Notes under the pieces: generated by a model | What the model was told of the DNA's origin: nothing | Databases searched by the model: none | The model's input: the letters and a program-made list of their open reading frames with translations, nothing else | Translations under genes and position numbers: made by a program | Part shown: piece by piece, positions 1 to 8,359 of the stretch | Position numbering within the stretch: the first letter of the stretch is position 1 | Layout: the number at the start of each line of letters is the position of its first letter | From: Cytophagales bacterium | GTDB lineage: Bacteria; Bacteroidota; Bacteroidia; Cytophagales; Bernardetiaceae | NCBI GenBank assembly: GCA_004293815.1 | Contig: RDZD01000020.1 | Location: forward strand, 27,589 to 91,588 | Reading direction: 5' to 3' | Length of the DNA stretch: 64,000 nt

Positions 1-405
1 GCTGGACACCGTGGCTCTAGAGTAGAAGTAGAAAAATGGATGCTCTGGACAATACTTGGCGGTTTAGCCTTCTTGGGTTGCCAAGCTTGGGAATGGTCGC
101 ACTTTATCAGCGGCACAGGTCCTGACAGCCCTTATTTGCAAAAAGGCGTAACTTACTTGGGTGCAAGCTTGACACAAAACCAGTACGGTCCGCCCGCATT
201 TGCAGACTTCTTTTTCTTCATTACAGGTTTTCATGGCACACACGTTCTCTCAGGCGTAGCTCTTAATGTTTTGATATTCTATAACACTGTGATGGGAGTT
301 TACGATCGCCGCGGCCATTACGAAATGGTAGAAAAGGTAGGTCTTTACTGGCACTTTGTTGATTTGGTATGGGTATTTGTGTTTACCTTTTTCTATCTCG
401 TTTAA
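1..405 (+). CDS. Cytochrome c oxidase subunit III, C-terminal part (cut by window start)
   Basis: The reading frame is open from base 1, so only the last 134 residues are visible and the true start lies outside. It belongs to the heme-copper oxidase subunit III family, an integral membrane subunit of the aerobic terminal oxidase that stabilises the catalytic subunit I. Visible family marks are the QAWEW stretch between helices, the FHGTHVLSG histidine motif and the final helix YWHFVDLVWVFVF; about four transmembrane helices remain. The subunit IV gene follows after 36 bp, which supports a cox operon. The ATG at 40 lies inside a conserved helix and is not a start. Confidence 0.93.
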   Translation, partial: AGHRGSRVEVEKWMLWTILGGLAFLGCQAWEWSHFISGTGPDSPYLQKGVTYLGASLTQNQYGPPAFADFFFFITGFHGTHVLSGVALNVLIFYNTVMGVYDRRGHYEMVEKVGLYWHFVDLVWVFVFTFFYLV

Positions 406-441
406 AAAGACTTTTTTGTAACATAAAAATTTCTAACCGTC

Positions 442-774
442 ATGGCATATTACGAAGGACTCTCCCCAGAGCAAATAGAAGCACAAAAAAGTGCAAACAT
501 CCGTTGGATTTGGATTGTAGCAGGTATTTTAGCAGTGATTACGCTTATTGAATTTGCTATTGCTTTTACTGACTTGCCTAGAATGCTCAAAAATATCGCG
601 TTTATCATTCTGACTATTGTCAAAGCTTTTTACATTGTAGCTCATTTCATGCACTTGAAACACGAAGTAAAAATATTGATTTACGCGGTTATTTTACCAA
701 TGGCATTTATCGTATGGTTGATAGTGGCTCTCTTGAAAGAGGCTGATACAATTTTCAACGTACTTTTTGGTTAA
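442..774 (+). CDS. Cytochrome c oxidase subunit IV (prokaryotic COX4 family)
   Basis: A 110-residue protein with three predicted transmembrane helices (about residues 20-42, 52-74 and 78-100) and the segment FYIVAHFMHLKHE, typical of the small COX4_pro subunit found next to subunit III in Bacteroidota oxidase operons. It is a small accessory membrane subunit of the caa3-type oxidase. It starts 36 bp after subunit III and ends just before a strong hairpin, so it appears to be the last gene of the operon. The SCO1 and DUF420 genes that often follow in related genomes are absent here. Family assignment rests on size, topology and neighbour. Confidence 0.88.
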   Translation: MAYYEGLSPEQIEAQKSANIRWIWIVAGILAVITLIEFAIAFTDLPRMLKNIAFIILTIVKAFYIVAHFMHLKHEVKILIYAVILPMAFIVWLIVALLKEADTIFNVLFG

Positions 775-810
775 CCTGTTCTTTTAGCAACAGATTTAAA
801 CCTTATTCAT

Positions 811-866
811 TACTGAAAATCAAAAGAGGCCATCTACTCAAGTTTGGCCTCTTTTGATTTTCAGTA
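811..866. terminator. Strong inverted repeat ending the oxidase operon
   Basis: A perfect 21-bp inverted repeat (arms 811-831 and 846-866, loop 14 nt) begins 36 bp after the subunit IV stop. The stem contains GAGGCC/GGCCTC with A/T-rich outer arms, so the right arm supplies a T-rich tract. It fits a rho-independent terminator and could act in both directions. Confidence 0.75.
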
Positions 867-899
867 CATTACAAGAATCATCAAGTAAAAATCAAACAC

Positions 900-1547
900 A
901 TGATACAAGTTCGCTTCCTAACCTGCAACGCCTTTAGCGAAAATACCTATATTCTTTGGGATGAGACCAAGGAAGCTATCCTTATAGATCCAGGCTGCTA
1001 TGAAAAACATGAATTTGAGGCATTCAGTAGCTTTATTCAGCAAGAACAACTCAAAGTGGTGGGCATTTATAACACACATTGTCACATAGACCATGTCTTG
1101 GGCTGCGCATGGGCCATGCGCACCTACGGTATCCCTCTCTACATACACGAGCTAGAGCTAAGCAACTGTAAGATGAACAAAATAGTGGCAGACCGATATG
1201 GCTTTCATCAATACGAAGACTTTGCACACACCCATTTTTTGAAGGAAAATGATTTGGTACAATTTGGCAAAAGCCAGCTAAAAGTCCTTTTTGTACCTGG
1301 ACACTCACCTGGTCATGTCGCTTTTTATGCAGCAGAAGAAAAATTTTGCATCAATGGCGACGTACTTTTTAAAGGTAGCATTGGCCGCTCTGACTTGCCA
1401 GGTGGCAATATGGATCAGCTTCTAAAAAGCATACAAAATGTTATGTTTCAGCTACCTGACGACACCTCTGTTTTTTGTGGTCATGGGGAACCTACTACCA
1501 TTGGCTACGAGAAAATACATAACCCATTTTGTGGCATAGATGCATAA
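900..1547 (+). CDS. MBL-fold metallo-hydrolase (glyoxalase II-like, YcbL type)
   Basis: A 215-residue cytoplasmic metallo-beta-lactamase-fold hydrolase. The metal-binding HxHxDH motif is seen as HCHIDH (H60, H62, D64, H65), followed by VPGHSPGHV with the next histidine at about 135, an INGDVLF aspartate and a final CGHGEPT histidine. These fit a binuclear metal site. The protein is shorter than true glyoxalase II (about 250-260 residues) and resembles the short YcbL-like group, whose substrates are usually thioesters such as S-lactoylglutathione or are unknown. It stands alone between the oxidase terminator and sdhB. The precise substrate cannot be read from the sequence. Confidence 0.88.
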   Translation: MIQVRFLTCNAFSENTYILWDETKEAILIDPGCYEKHEFEAFSSFIQQEQLKVVGIYNTHCHIDHVLGCAWAMRTYGIPLYIHELELSNCKMNKIVADRYGFHQYEDFAHTHFLKENDLVQFGKSQLKVLFVPGHSPGHVAFYAAEEKFCINGDVLFKGSIGRSDLPGGNMDQLLKSIQNVMFQLPDDTSVFCGHGEPTTIGYEKIHNPFCGIDA

Positions 1548-1583
1548 ACTAAAGCTTTTCTCAATGATTTTTTTTGTACAGAT

Positions 1584-1614
1584 TTTGTACTCTGACAATC
1601 CTATGCTAATATTG
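1584..1614 (+). promoter_or_regulatory. Probable sigma-A promoter for sdhB
   Basis: TTTG at 1584-1587, exactly 19 nt, then TAATATTG at 1607-1614, which matches the Bacteroidota pattern TTTG-N19-TAnnTTTG with one mismatch. Transcription would start near 1621, giving a leader of about 107 nt before sdhB. Confidence 0.5.
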
Positions 1615-1727
1615 CATTTCGGTAACAGACTTTTTGGTGAGAATTAAATTGCCCAAATCACCAAACATAAATTATTAACCCTTTGTTTTTTCAGAAAACT
1701 ATTGTTAGTACAGAATCAAAATAAGCT

Positions 1728-2495
1728 ATGGAAGCTACAAGAAATTATAGTGTAACCGTTTGGCGACAAAAAAATGCCAAAGACTCTGGTAAGTTTGAAA
1801 CCTACACCGTAAAGGATATTTCAGACGATATGTCTTTTCTTGAAATGTTTGACGTACTGAACGAGCAGCTTTTAAGAGAAGGCAAAGACCCAATTGCGTT
1901 TGACCATGATTGCAGAGAGGGCATCTGTGGCATGTGCAGCATGCACATTAACGGTCGTCCTCACGGCCCAATTAAAGGCGCAACTACCTGTCAGGTGCAC
2001 ATGCGTGACTTTAAAGGCAATACTAATTTGGTGGTAGAGCCTTGGCGTGCAGGTGCTTTCCCCGTTATTAAAGACTTGACGGTGAACCGCAGTGCATTCG
2101 ACCGCATCATCGCCAAAGGCGGTTATGTATCTATCAACACAGGCGGGAATCTACCTGATGCCAATGAGATTTTGATTTCTAAAGTAACAGCAGATGAGGC
2201 TTTTGACTCTGCTGCTTGTATAGGTTGCGGAGCTTGCGTGGCCGCCTGCAAAAATGCTTCTGCCATGCTTTTTGTTGCAGCCAAAATATCTCAACTTGCT
2301 CTGTTGCCACAAGGACAGATGGAAAGAGATCAACGCGCTGAAGCCATGGTGGCGCAAATGGACGAAGAGGGCTTTGGTGCATGTACCAATACAGGAGCTT
2401 GCTCAGCGGAGTGTCCTAAACAAATCCCGCTTACTACCATTGCGCGCATGAATCGCGAATACTTAGGAGCTAAATTTGCCTCTCAAGGGCTTTAA
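1728..2495 (+). CDS. sdhB: Succinate dehydrogenase / fumarate reductase iron-sulfur subunit
   Basis: A 255-residue iron-sulfur subunit that carries electrons from the flavoprotein SdhA to the membrane anchor and quinone. The N-terminal ferredoxin domain has the 2Fe-2S ligands C62, C67, C70 (motif CREGICGMC) and C88. The C-terminal alpha-helical domain has [11 protein letters not shown] and the later [16 protein letters not shown] cluster, which supply the ligands for the 4Fe-4S and 3Fe-4S centres. The sequence is of the non-classical type found in Bacteroidota (phenotype [18 protein letters not shown]). It is flanked by its own promoter and terminator, and sdhA and sdhC are not adjacent, which is unusual because they normally form an sdhCAB operon. 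Confidence 0.96.
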   Translation: MEATRNYSVTVWRQKNAKDSGKFETYTVKDISDDMSFLEMFDVLNEQLLREGKDPIAFDHDCREGICGMCSMHINGRPHGPIKGATTCQVHMRDFKGNTNLVVEPWRAGAFPVIKDLTVNRSAFDRIIAKGGYVSINTGGNLPDANEILISKVTADEAFDSAACIGCGACVAACKNASAMLFVAAKISQLALLPQGQMERDQRAEAMVAQMDEEGFGACTNTGACSAECPKQIPLTTIARMNREYLGAKFASQGL

Positions 2496-2541
2496 ATCCT
2501 TGATGTAGCTATTCCTACTGGTTAACCAATTTTTTGTACAT

Positions 2542-2588
2542 GCTTGCGGTCAAAATCTTACTCTAGATTTTGACCGCAAGCTGTTTTT
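2542..2588 (+). terminator. Rho-independent terminator after sdhB
   Basis: A perfect 17-bp inverted repeat (arms 2542-2558 and 2565-2581, 6-nt loop) with a GC-containing base, followed directly by TGTTTTT. It lies 46 bp after the sdhB stop. Confidence 0.85.
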
Positions 2589-2713
2589 ATGCAGCTTAAC
2601 TTAACAACAAAGTATATTCAGACTTAATTTTGAATGCGTTTAACTCCAAAATCCATATTTATGGCTAAAAAGCGTAAAAAATAAGCGTTTTACACAAAAA
2701 AAGTAAACAAAGT

Positions 2714-2745
2714 ATTGCAATTAACTTGCAAATGCTTTAGTTTTG
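2714..2745 (+). promoter_or_regulatory. Probable promoter for the coiled-coil membrane protein
   Basis: ATTG at 2714-2717, a 20-nt spacer and a perfect TAGTTTTG -7 element at 2738-2745. Predicted start is near 2752, giving a leader of about 105 nt. The remainder of the 2589-2856 gap is AT-rich and shows nothing else. Confidence 0.5.
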
Positions 2746-2856
2746 CCGAGTAGGTATTGGATTTTTTAATACAAAAAGTTCTCTAATACTCACAAAAGTT
2801 TGTTTTTAGTTGCTCTTAATTGGAGTTTTTCTAGTTAAAACCAAAATTCATTTTAA

Positions 2857-3675
2857 ATGAAGTTTAATTTTTCTCAGCAAAGTCCAACGAGCATCATACA
2901 GTTTGTAGTGGCTGTGTTGATGGTATCAGTCTTTTTAGCCTACGGCTATAGCTACTTTGCTAATGCAGACAGTACAGACAAAATAGCCAGTCAGGAGATT
3001 GTTCTTAAAGAACTGCAAATCAAGAATGAAGAGCTCAAAACGCAACTTGATAACAGCTTGAAAGAGGCTGCACAAAAAGCCGAAAAAGCTCAAAAGCTGC
3101 AAGATGAATTGAACAACAAACAGAATATGTTGGACTCTAAAGGGCAACAAATTGATGCTAAAGAGGGTAGTATTGACGATTTGGAAAAGCAAATCAAAGA
3201 ACTCAAAAACGACAAAGAAAAGCTGCACGACATCATAGAAAACAATGGTAAAGAAATCAAAGAGCTTACCGAGAGAAACAAAGAACAAAATTTGATTGTG
3301 CAGTCTTCGCAAACACAGCTGCAAACTGCTCAACAGCAGACCTTACAAGCGCAAAGTGATCTTAAAAATGTACAAACAGAATCCAAAAACGTAAACGACA
3401 AGCTCCAAACTTTGCAAACTCAAACTAACGACCAGCAAAAACAAATCAATCAGCTGATGGCAGAGCTTGCAGCTAGTAAGACAGAGCTTAACCAGGCCAG
3501 AATTGCTTTGAGCGATGCTAAAACTGAGCTAAGAATTCTCAAAGAAATTAAACCTAGCACACACATACAGGCCGCGCCCGACAAATCAGAAGATAGCTCT
3601 TCCCTTAAAATTGTGGCAATTGTAGCGGTAATTGTTATGTTTATTGTATTCGTGATTTACATGCTCTATAACTAG
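2857..3675 (+). CDS. Membrane-anchored coiled-coil protein of unknown function
   Basis: A 272-residue protein that I do not recognise by name. It has a membrane helix near the N-terminus (about residues 12-34), a long uninterrupted heptad-rich coiled coil (about 43-235, rich in K, E, Q and N and nearly free of Pro and Gly), a short linker, and a second membrane helix at the very C-terminus (about 248-271). Both ends would therefore be tethered in the inner membrane with the coil on one side, forming a hairpin or a spacer. There is no enzymatic motif. It stands alone with its own promoter. A role in envelope organisation is only a guess. Confidence 0.8.
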   Translation: MKFNFSQQSPTSIIQFVVAVLMVSVFLAYGYSYFANADSTDKIASQEIVLKELQIKNEELKTQLDNSLKEAAQKAEKAQKLQDELNNKQNMLDSKGQQIDAKEGSIDDLEKQIKELKNDKEKLHDIIENNGKEIKELTERNKEQNLIVQSSQTQLQTAQQQTLQAQSDLKNVQTESKNVNDKLQTLQTQTNDQQKQINQLMAELAASKTELNQARIALSDAKTELRILKEIKPSTHIQAAPDKSEDSSSLKIVAIVAVIVMFIVFVIYMLYN

Positions 3676-3835
3676 GGCTTTTATAAGCAGCTAGAAAAGA
3701 TAAAAATATTTATTCTCAAAATTCTGGTATTTGTTTCCAATAAATTGAAACTAAAACCGTTCTGTTTTTGTAAAGTTCCATAGTCGTTCCTTATTTAGTT
3801 TAAGTTTCTTTCAAAGAATTTTAGCTTACAACCCA

Positions 3836-4483
3836 ATGAAGCACAGCATCAAGTTTTTAGCGGCTATTATGCTGATATTATCGGCGGCCTTAACAGCGCG
3901 CGCGCAAGGCAGTCTTAGTTTGCACGGCACTTATCAGGAGTTTTATAACATTACTCCTCTTTCCGCGTTTCCTTACGGTGAAGTGTCAGACTATCCGCGT
4001 CAGCTGGGTGGCGGCCTGCGCTACAACATAGGTTTGAACTTCAAAACGTCTATGAGTATAGGCGCAAATTTCGTTTATCATGGCTCTAAAGCATTTCATT
4101 ACAATGATGCAAAGGCTAAGAACTATATGGGCTATCTTGACCTTCAGTTTAACCATTATTTGGCAGGTGCTTATAACCGAAAGGGAGGATTCTATGCTTT
4201 TGGAGGTCTAACAGCTGGTCAATATTGGATTGTTTGGGATAAGTTTCCTCGTGAAATTCCAGAGCAAGGCAACTATTTCTATAACCGCCACGCACTTTTT
4301 GTCAATGCTTCGGCAGGTCTGGGTACAGAGGTTTATATTTCTAATTTTTATCTCTTTGCAGATGGTTCTATAAATACCAATTTGAACCACTACGTAGACG
4401 GCACCACAATTAAAGAAATGCCTATGCGAAACTTCTGGACAGTGAAAGCTGGTATACGCCTTCCTTTTGGTCAGGTAGAATAA
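3836..4483 (+). CDS. Small outer-membrane beta-barrel protein
   Basis: A 215-residue protein with a signal peptide (hydrophobic segment about residues 7-20, cleavage after ARAQ) and then alternating amphipathic strands rich in aromatics and glycine (GGLRYNIGLNF, GGFYAFGGLTAGQYW, VKAGIRLPFG at the C-terminus). The size and strand pattern fit an 8- to 10-stranded porin-like outer-membrane barrel. There is a weak resemblance to the conjugal transfer TraO type of barrel, but there are no transfer genes nearby, so I do not use that name. It appears monocistronic, ending at a strong hairpin. Confidence 0.78.
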   Translation: MKHSIKFLAAIMLILSAALTARAQGSLSLHGTYQEFYNITPLSAFPYGEVSDYPRQLGGGLRYNIGLNFKTSMSIGANFVYHGSKAFHYNDAKAKNYMGYLDLQFNHYLAGAYNRKGGFYAFGGLTAGQYWIVWDKFPREIPEQGNYFYNRHALFVNASAGLGTEVYISNFYLFADGSINTNLNHYVDGTTIKEMPMRNFWTVKAGIRLPFGQVE

Positions 4484-4499
4484 ATAAAATATTCCTTTC

Positions 4500-4543
4500 A
4501 AAAACAAAGAGAGTAGCCCCCAAAGGCTGCTCTCTTTGTTTTT
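4500..4543 (+). terminator. Terminator hairpin after the barrel protein
   Basis: Inverted repeat of 19 bp (arms 4500-4518 and 4525-4543) with one wobble pair, a 6-nt loop and a T-rich right flank. Confidence 0.8.
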
Positions 4544-4575
4544 GGGCTAGTCAAAAAACTTTTCTTCCAAAAAAA

Positions 4576-4606
4576 CTTGACGGATTTGTCAAAAAGTCTA
4601 TCTTTG
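4576..4606 (+). promoter_or_regulatory. Probable promoter for the CoA-transferase gene
   Basis: CTTG at 4576-4579, exactly 19 nt, and TATCTTTG at 4599-4606. This is the same element pair and spacing seen before the FKBP gene (32068-32098). Leader of about 50 nt. Confidence 0.55.
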
Positions 4607-4665
4607 AACCAAATAATACATCTTTTTTACATGTAAGTGTTTTCTATAGCCCCAAATTAAACGCC

Positions 4666-6585
4666 ATGAACCGCAATAAGATAGTGAGTGCTGAAGAGGC
4701 TGCCGAGCTAATAAACGATGGTGATGTGATTGCTACTGAAGGTTTTGTAGGCATAGGCTTTGCTGAAGAGCTAGCTCTTGCCATTGAAAAACGTTTTTTG
4801 CACAGCCAAACCCCACGCAATCTAACCCTACTCTATGCGGCAGGGCAAGGCGACGGCAAAACTCGAGGGCTCAATCACTTTGCACATGAGGGCATGGTTA
4901 AACGCATTGTAGGCGGACACTGGGGGCTGGTACCTTCTCTAGGAAAGCTCGCTCTCGAGGGCAAAATAGAGGCTTATAATTTTCCTCAGGGCGTTATCTC
5001 ACATCTTTTTCGCGACATAGCGGCTAAAAAGCCAGGCACACTCACCAATGTGGGTCTACACACCTTTGTAGATCCGCGCTATGAAGGCGGTAAGATGAAC
5101 CAGACTACCCAAGAAGATTTGGTTAAACTTATAGAAATAGAGGGGCAGGAGTATCTTTTTTACAAAACCTTTCCGTTAAATGTAGCACTTCTGCGCGGCA
5201 CCACAGCGGATGTGGAGGGCAATATTTCTATGGAAAAAGAGGCTCTTGTGCTTGAAGCTCTAGCCATTGCGCAGGCTGTCAAAAACTCAGGCGGCATTGT
5301 AATTGTACAGGTGGAGCGGGTTACGAATTTTCACCGTACCAACCCCCAAATGATTGTCATACCAGGAATTTTAGTAGACTGCGTGGTGGTAGCTAAGCCT
5401 GAAAACCACGCCCAGACCTTTGCCGAGCACTACAACCCTTCTTATACGGGTGAAATTTCAGTGCCCAAATCTATGGTAAAGGCTATCCCGCTCAACTCCC
5501 GCAAGATTATTGCCCGACGTGCCAGCATGTTCCTCAAAATCAACTCTGTGGTAAATCTTGGTATTGGTATGCCTGAGGGGGTGGCTTCGGTAGCAAACGA
5601 AGAGAATATTTTGGACTACATCACACTCACCGTTGAACCAGGCGGTATCGGCGGTATTCCTGCTGGTGGATTGAGCTTTGGTGCTGTGTCTAATGCGCAA
5701 GCTATTGTTAGTCAACCTTCCCAGTTTGATTTTTACGATGGTGGTGGCTTAGACCAAGCTTTTTTGGGCATGGCAGAAGCTGACCAGAACGGCCATGTCA
5801 ACGTGAGCAAGTTTGCTAACCGCATAGCAGGGGCAGGCGGATTTATCAACATAAGCCAAAATGCCAAAGCTGTTTACTTTATGGGTACCTTCACGGCAAA
5901 GTCTGATATTTTGATAGAAAACGGGCAAATACGTATTGTGAGGGATTCCGATGAGCTTAAGTTTACTAAAAAAGTGGGTCAGATTACTTTTAACGGCCAG
6001 TTTGCAGCACAAAAAGGTCAAACTGTTTACTACATCACCGAAAGAGCTGTTTTTAAACTCACAGACAAAGGACTAGAGCTGATAGAAATTGCACCTGGAG
6101 TGGATTTAGAAAAAGACATCCTTCAGAAAATGCAATTTAAGCCGCTCATATCGCCTCAACTTGAGCTGATGGACGCGCGAATATTTCTACCTGGACAAAT
6201 GAAGATCCGCAAAGATCAGTCGCTAAGCCCTGACGACAGAATGCATTATGAAAAAGATACTAACACACTTTATATCAACCTTGAAGGTATCAGCCTATAT
6301 CAAGAAACGGATGTGTTGGAGCTTAAAGATATGCTAGACAAACGCTTCAAATCTTTACATAAAAAATGCCATGTGGTAGTAAACTATGATAACTTTTATT
6401 TAGGACATGATGCAGAGCCCCTGTTCTTTGAAATGGTAAAGTACAATATTGACAACTACTATCTTACGTCTACGCGCTATTCAACCAATGCTTTTTTCAG
6501 ACGGCATATTGGGAGTCATTTTGCACAAATCAACGCCAAACTTTACGCAACCCAGCATGAAGCATTAGGCAAAGAGAACTCTTAA
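4666..6585 (+). CDS. Acyl-CoA:acetate/propionate CoA-transferase (YdiF/Pct type) with C-terminal extension
   Basis: A 639-residue class I CoA-transferase with the alpha-like half (GDVIATEGFVGIGFAEELA, then GAGQ-like AAGQGDGKTRGLNHFAHEG) fused to the beta-like half. Family knowledge places the catalytic glutamate, which forms the glutamyl-CoA thioester, at the EPGGIGG motif (E324). Such enzymes move CoA between short-chain acids such as acetate, propionate or 3-oxo acids. Ordinary YdiF/Pct proteins are about 520-530 residues. Here a further ~115 residues (about 525-639) follow, beginning after the usual PGVDLEKDIL end. The extension has its own alpha/beta character (HVVVNYDNF) and no motif I can name. 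It may bind a partner or regulate the enzyme. The gene is monocistronic. Confidence 0.9.
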   Translation: MNRNKIVSAEEAAELINDGDVIATEGFVGIGFAEELALAIEKRFLHSQTPRNLTLLYAAGQGDGKTRGLNHFAHEGMVKRIVGGHWGLVPSLGKLALEGKIEAYNFPQGVISHLFRDIAAKKPGTLTNVGLHTFVDPRYEGGKMNQTTQEDLVKLIEIEGQEYLFYKTFPLNVALLRGTTADVEGNISMEKEALVLEALAIAQAVKNSGGIVIVQVERVTNFHRTNPQMIVIPGILVDCVVVAKPENHAQTFAEHYNPSYTGEISVPKSMVKAIPLNSRKIIARRASMFLKINSVVNLGIGMPEGVASVANEENILDYITLTVEPGGIGGIPAGGLSFGAVSNAQAIVSQPSQFDFYDGGGLDQAFLGMAEADQNGHVNVSKFANRIAGAGGFINISQNAKAVYFMGTFTAKSDILIENGQIRIVRDSDELKFTKKVGQITFNGQFAAQKGQTVYYITERAVFKLTDKGLELIEIAPGVDLEKDILQKMQFKPLISPQLELMDARIFLPGQMKIRKDQSLSPDDRMHYEKDTNTLYINLEGISLYQETDVLELKDMLDKRFKSLHKKCHVVVNYDNFYLGHDAEPLFFEMVKYNIDNYYLTSTRYSTNAFFRRHIGSHFAQINAKLYATQHEALGKENS

Positions 6586-6728
6586 ACTTTTGGTAATTAG
6601 CTATTCCATACTCCAGTGAAACTTTTCATTGTTTCTGCTTTTGGAATCCTGACATAAGGTTTCTTGGTGTATTTAGAAAAAGCTTGGCTACATTCCGTTA
6701 AGAAATTTTAAGATTTTTTAATAAAAAA

Positions 6729-6759
6729 TTTGCATTAAACGATTAAACATTTAATTTTG
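6729..6759 (+). promoter_or_regulatory. Strong promoter for the 6889 lipoprotein gene
   Basis: A perfect Bacteroidota consensus: TTTG at 6729-6732, 19 nt, TAATTTTG at 6752-6759. The predicted start near 6766 leaves an AT-rich leader of about 123 nt. The rest of the 6586-6888 gap shows no gene and no clear hairpin. Confidence 0.7.
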
Positions 6760-6888
6760 TAATGTCATAGAAACACCAAATAGAATTTGGTATTAACGGC
6801 AACCGTTTATATTCTTTATGATAAATTTACTCTATCACTTAATTTCAATTATTACTCTTACATTTAAAATAACATACTGACCAACTTT

Positions 6889-8181
6889 ATGAAAAAGCAA
6901 CTTCGTATATTGAGTTATGTCATGGTAATGTTCTCTCTTGGTTTTTTGGCCTCTTGCGGTGACAAAGGAACAGAGGAAGACAAACCTAAGGTAGACATTG
7001 CATTAGAAGGTAGCCCAGATGCTGCCAATGCTAACTTTGTAGTGAAAGCTGATGTCTCTTCAGCTGTTAAAACTGATGCGGCCACTATCACTGGTAGCAT
7101 CATTAGCTTGCCTGCAGGCTTTAATGCTCTTGAGTTTGGCCACGTGTATGCCAAAGGCACAGCAGACGCTACACTTGAAACAGGTACTGCCGTAAAATCT
7201 ACAAGAGCCTTAGCAAAAGGCGATATCGTTAGCAACCTCAAGGCTTTGGAACCAGATACAGATTATACTGCTAGATTGTATATCAAAACAGCTAAGTCTA
7301 CTATTTATAGTCCTGCAAGCGCGAAGTTCCGTACCCAAAAGCCTTCTGCTTCGACTCCGCCATCTGTACAAATATCGCCTGTGGCTAAAGAAGATATCAT
7401 GGTTACCTCATTCAAGGCCAACGGTAGAATTACTGGTGGCGTAGATATTACCGATCATGGTTTTGTGTATTCTGCCACTAACAAGCGTCCTACTATTGCT
7501 GACACCAAAGTTTCTTTGGGTGCTGGTACTTCAGGTGCTTCTTTCATGTCTGAAATCAAAGGTTTGATGGGCGGTACTTCTTACTTCGTTACAGCTTATG
7601 CGACTAATGCTGCTGGTACAGGTTATGGCACTGTTGTAGAAGTAAAAACTAACGTAGAATTCGAATATTTCCCTGAGTTGGCGTTGTTCTTCAACAAAGT
7701 GTCTGATGACTCTACAGAAATTCGTTACGGTGGTGAGTTATTCTTGGGCTTTGTTCGTGTAGCTGGCTTTAATCGCGCTGGTGGCTTGGTGAATGTTCCT
7801 GATCCAAAAATCCAGAAGAACGTGATTGTACTCTTCGGCCCAGACGTTAAGCAAAAAGCACACCGCTTTACAGTAGACAAGCGCGGCCCTGGCGTACCTG
7901 CTAAGGACTACAAATACCGCGATTATGTAGACGTACCTTTCATTGCTTATGACACCGTAACCAAGAAGCAGTTGATGATTTCGTTTAGAGATCAACAAGA
8001 AGATGGCCGTTTCACGCTCTTGCCTATTGACACTGCCGAGCCTTTTGAGGACGACTCTCGCGAGTATATCTATGTTCACGCACAGGAGTATGACGAAACT
8101 AAGCCGAACACTGATATTGCCAAAAATGGTGGTATGAATGCTCAACTGATGTTGAACTTCTGGGTATTCAAAGCAGATTAA
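6889..8181 (+). CDS. Surface or periplasmic lipoprotein with Fn3-like domains
   Basis: A 430-residue protein with a lipoprotein signal peptide (MKKQLRIL..., lipobox LASC with the lipidated cysteine at residue 23). A domain of about 90 residues (40-150) ends in TDYTARLYIKT, and a second of the same build (about 158-258) carries ITDHGFVYSATNKRPTI and TSYFVTAYATNAAGTGYG. These are the fibronectin-type-III-like repeats common in Bacteroidota lipoproteins. The last ~170 residues have no recognised motif. The gene has a perfect promoter and a strong terminator, so it is probably an abundant monocistronic product. The function is unknown. Confidence 0.85.
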   Translation: MKKQLRILSYVMVMFSLGFLASCGDKGTEEDKPKVDIALEGSPDAANANFVVKADVSSAVKTDAATITGSIISLPAGFNALEFGHVYAKGTADATLETGTAVKSTRALAKGDIVSNLKALEPDTDYTARLYIKTAKSTIYSPASAKFRTQKPSASTPPSVQISPVAKEDIMVTSFKANGRITGGVDITDHGFVYSATNKRPTIADTKVSLGAGTSGASFMSEIKGLMGGTSYFVTAYATNAAGTGYGTVVEVKTNVEFEYFPELALFFNKVSDDSTEIRYGGELFLGFVRVAGFNRAGGLVNVPDPKIQKNVIVLFGPDVKQKAHRFTVDKRGPGVPAKDYKYRDYVDVPFIAYDTVTKKQLMISFRDQQEDGRFTLLPIDTAEPFEDDSREYIYVHAQEYDETKPNTDIAKNGGMNAQLMLNFWVFKAD

Positions 8182-8206
8182 TTTTGGTTTAGATTATTCT
8201 CCTTGA

Positions 8207-8258
8207 TTAAAGGCAAAAAAGCACGCTGGAAAAGTCTAGCGTGCTTTTTTGCCTTTAA
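8207..8258 (+). terminator. Terminator after the Fn3-like lipoprotein gene
   Basis: A perfect 21-bp inverted repeat (arms 8207-8227 and 8238-8258, 10-nt loop) containing GCACGCT/AGCGTGC followed by a run of six T. Confidence 0.87.
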
Positions 8259-8359
8259 TAGCTTATGAATTTTCTACCTTAAACTAAAATTTAACTCTCT
8301 GTTAATCAATTTTTAGCTATCAGTGGTGTAATTTGCAAGATATTAAAGCCAACAGTTTT

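Noticed and set aside
369..551. 60-residue frame overlapping the cox genes
   Set aside because: It overlaps the ends of two solid membrane-protein genes in another frame.
3836..4483. Barrel protein as a conjugation (TraO-type) component
   Set aside because: No conjugation, integrase or mobilisation gene is nearby; the similarity is only general barrel character.
8333..8359. TTG 8333 as start of the giant protein
   Set aside because: It would put charged residues before the signal peptide and lies at a possible -7 box; ATG 8360 is better.
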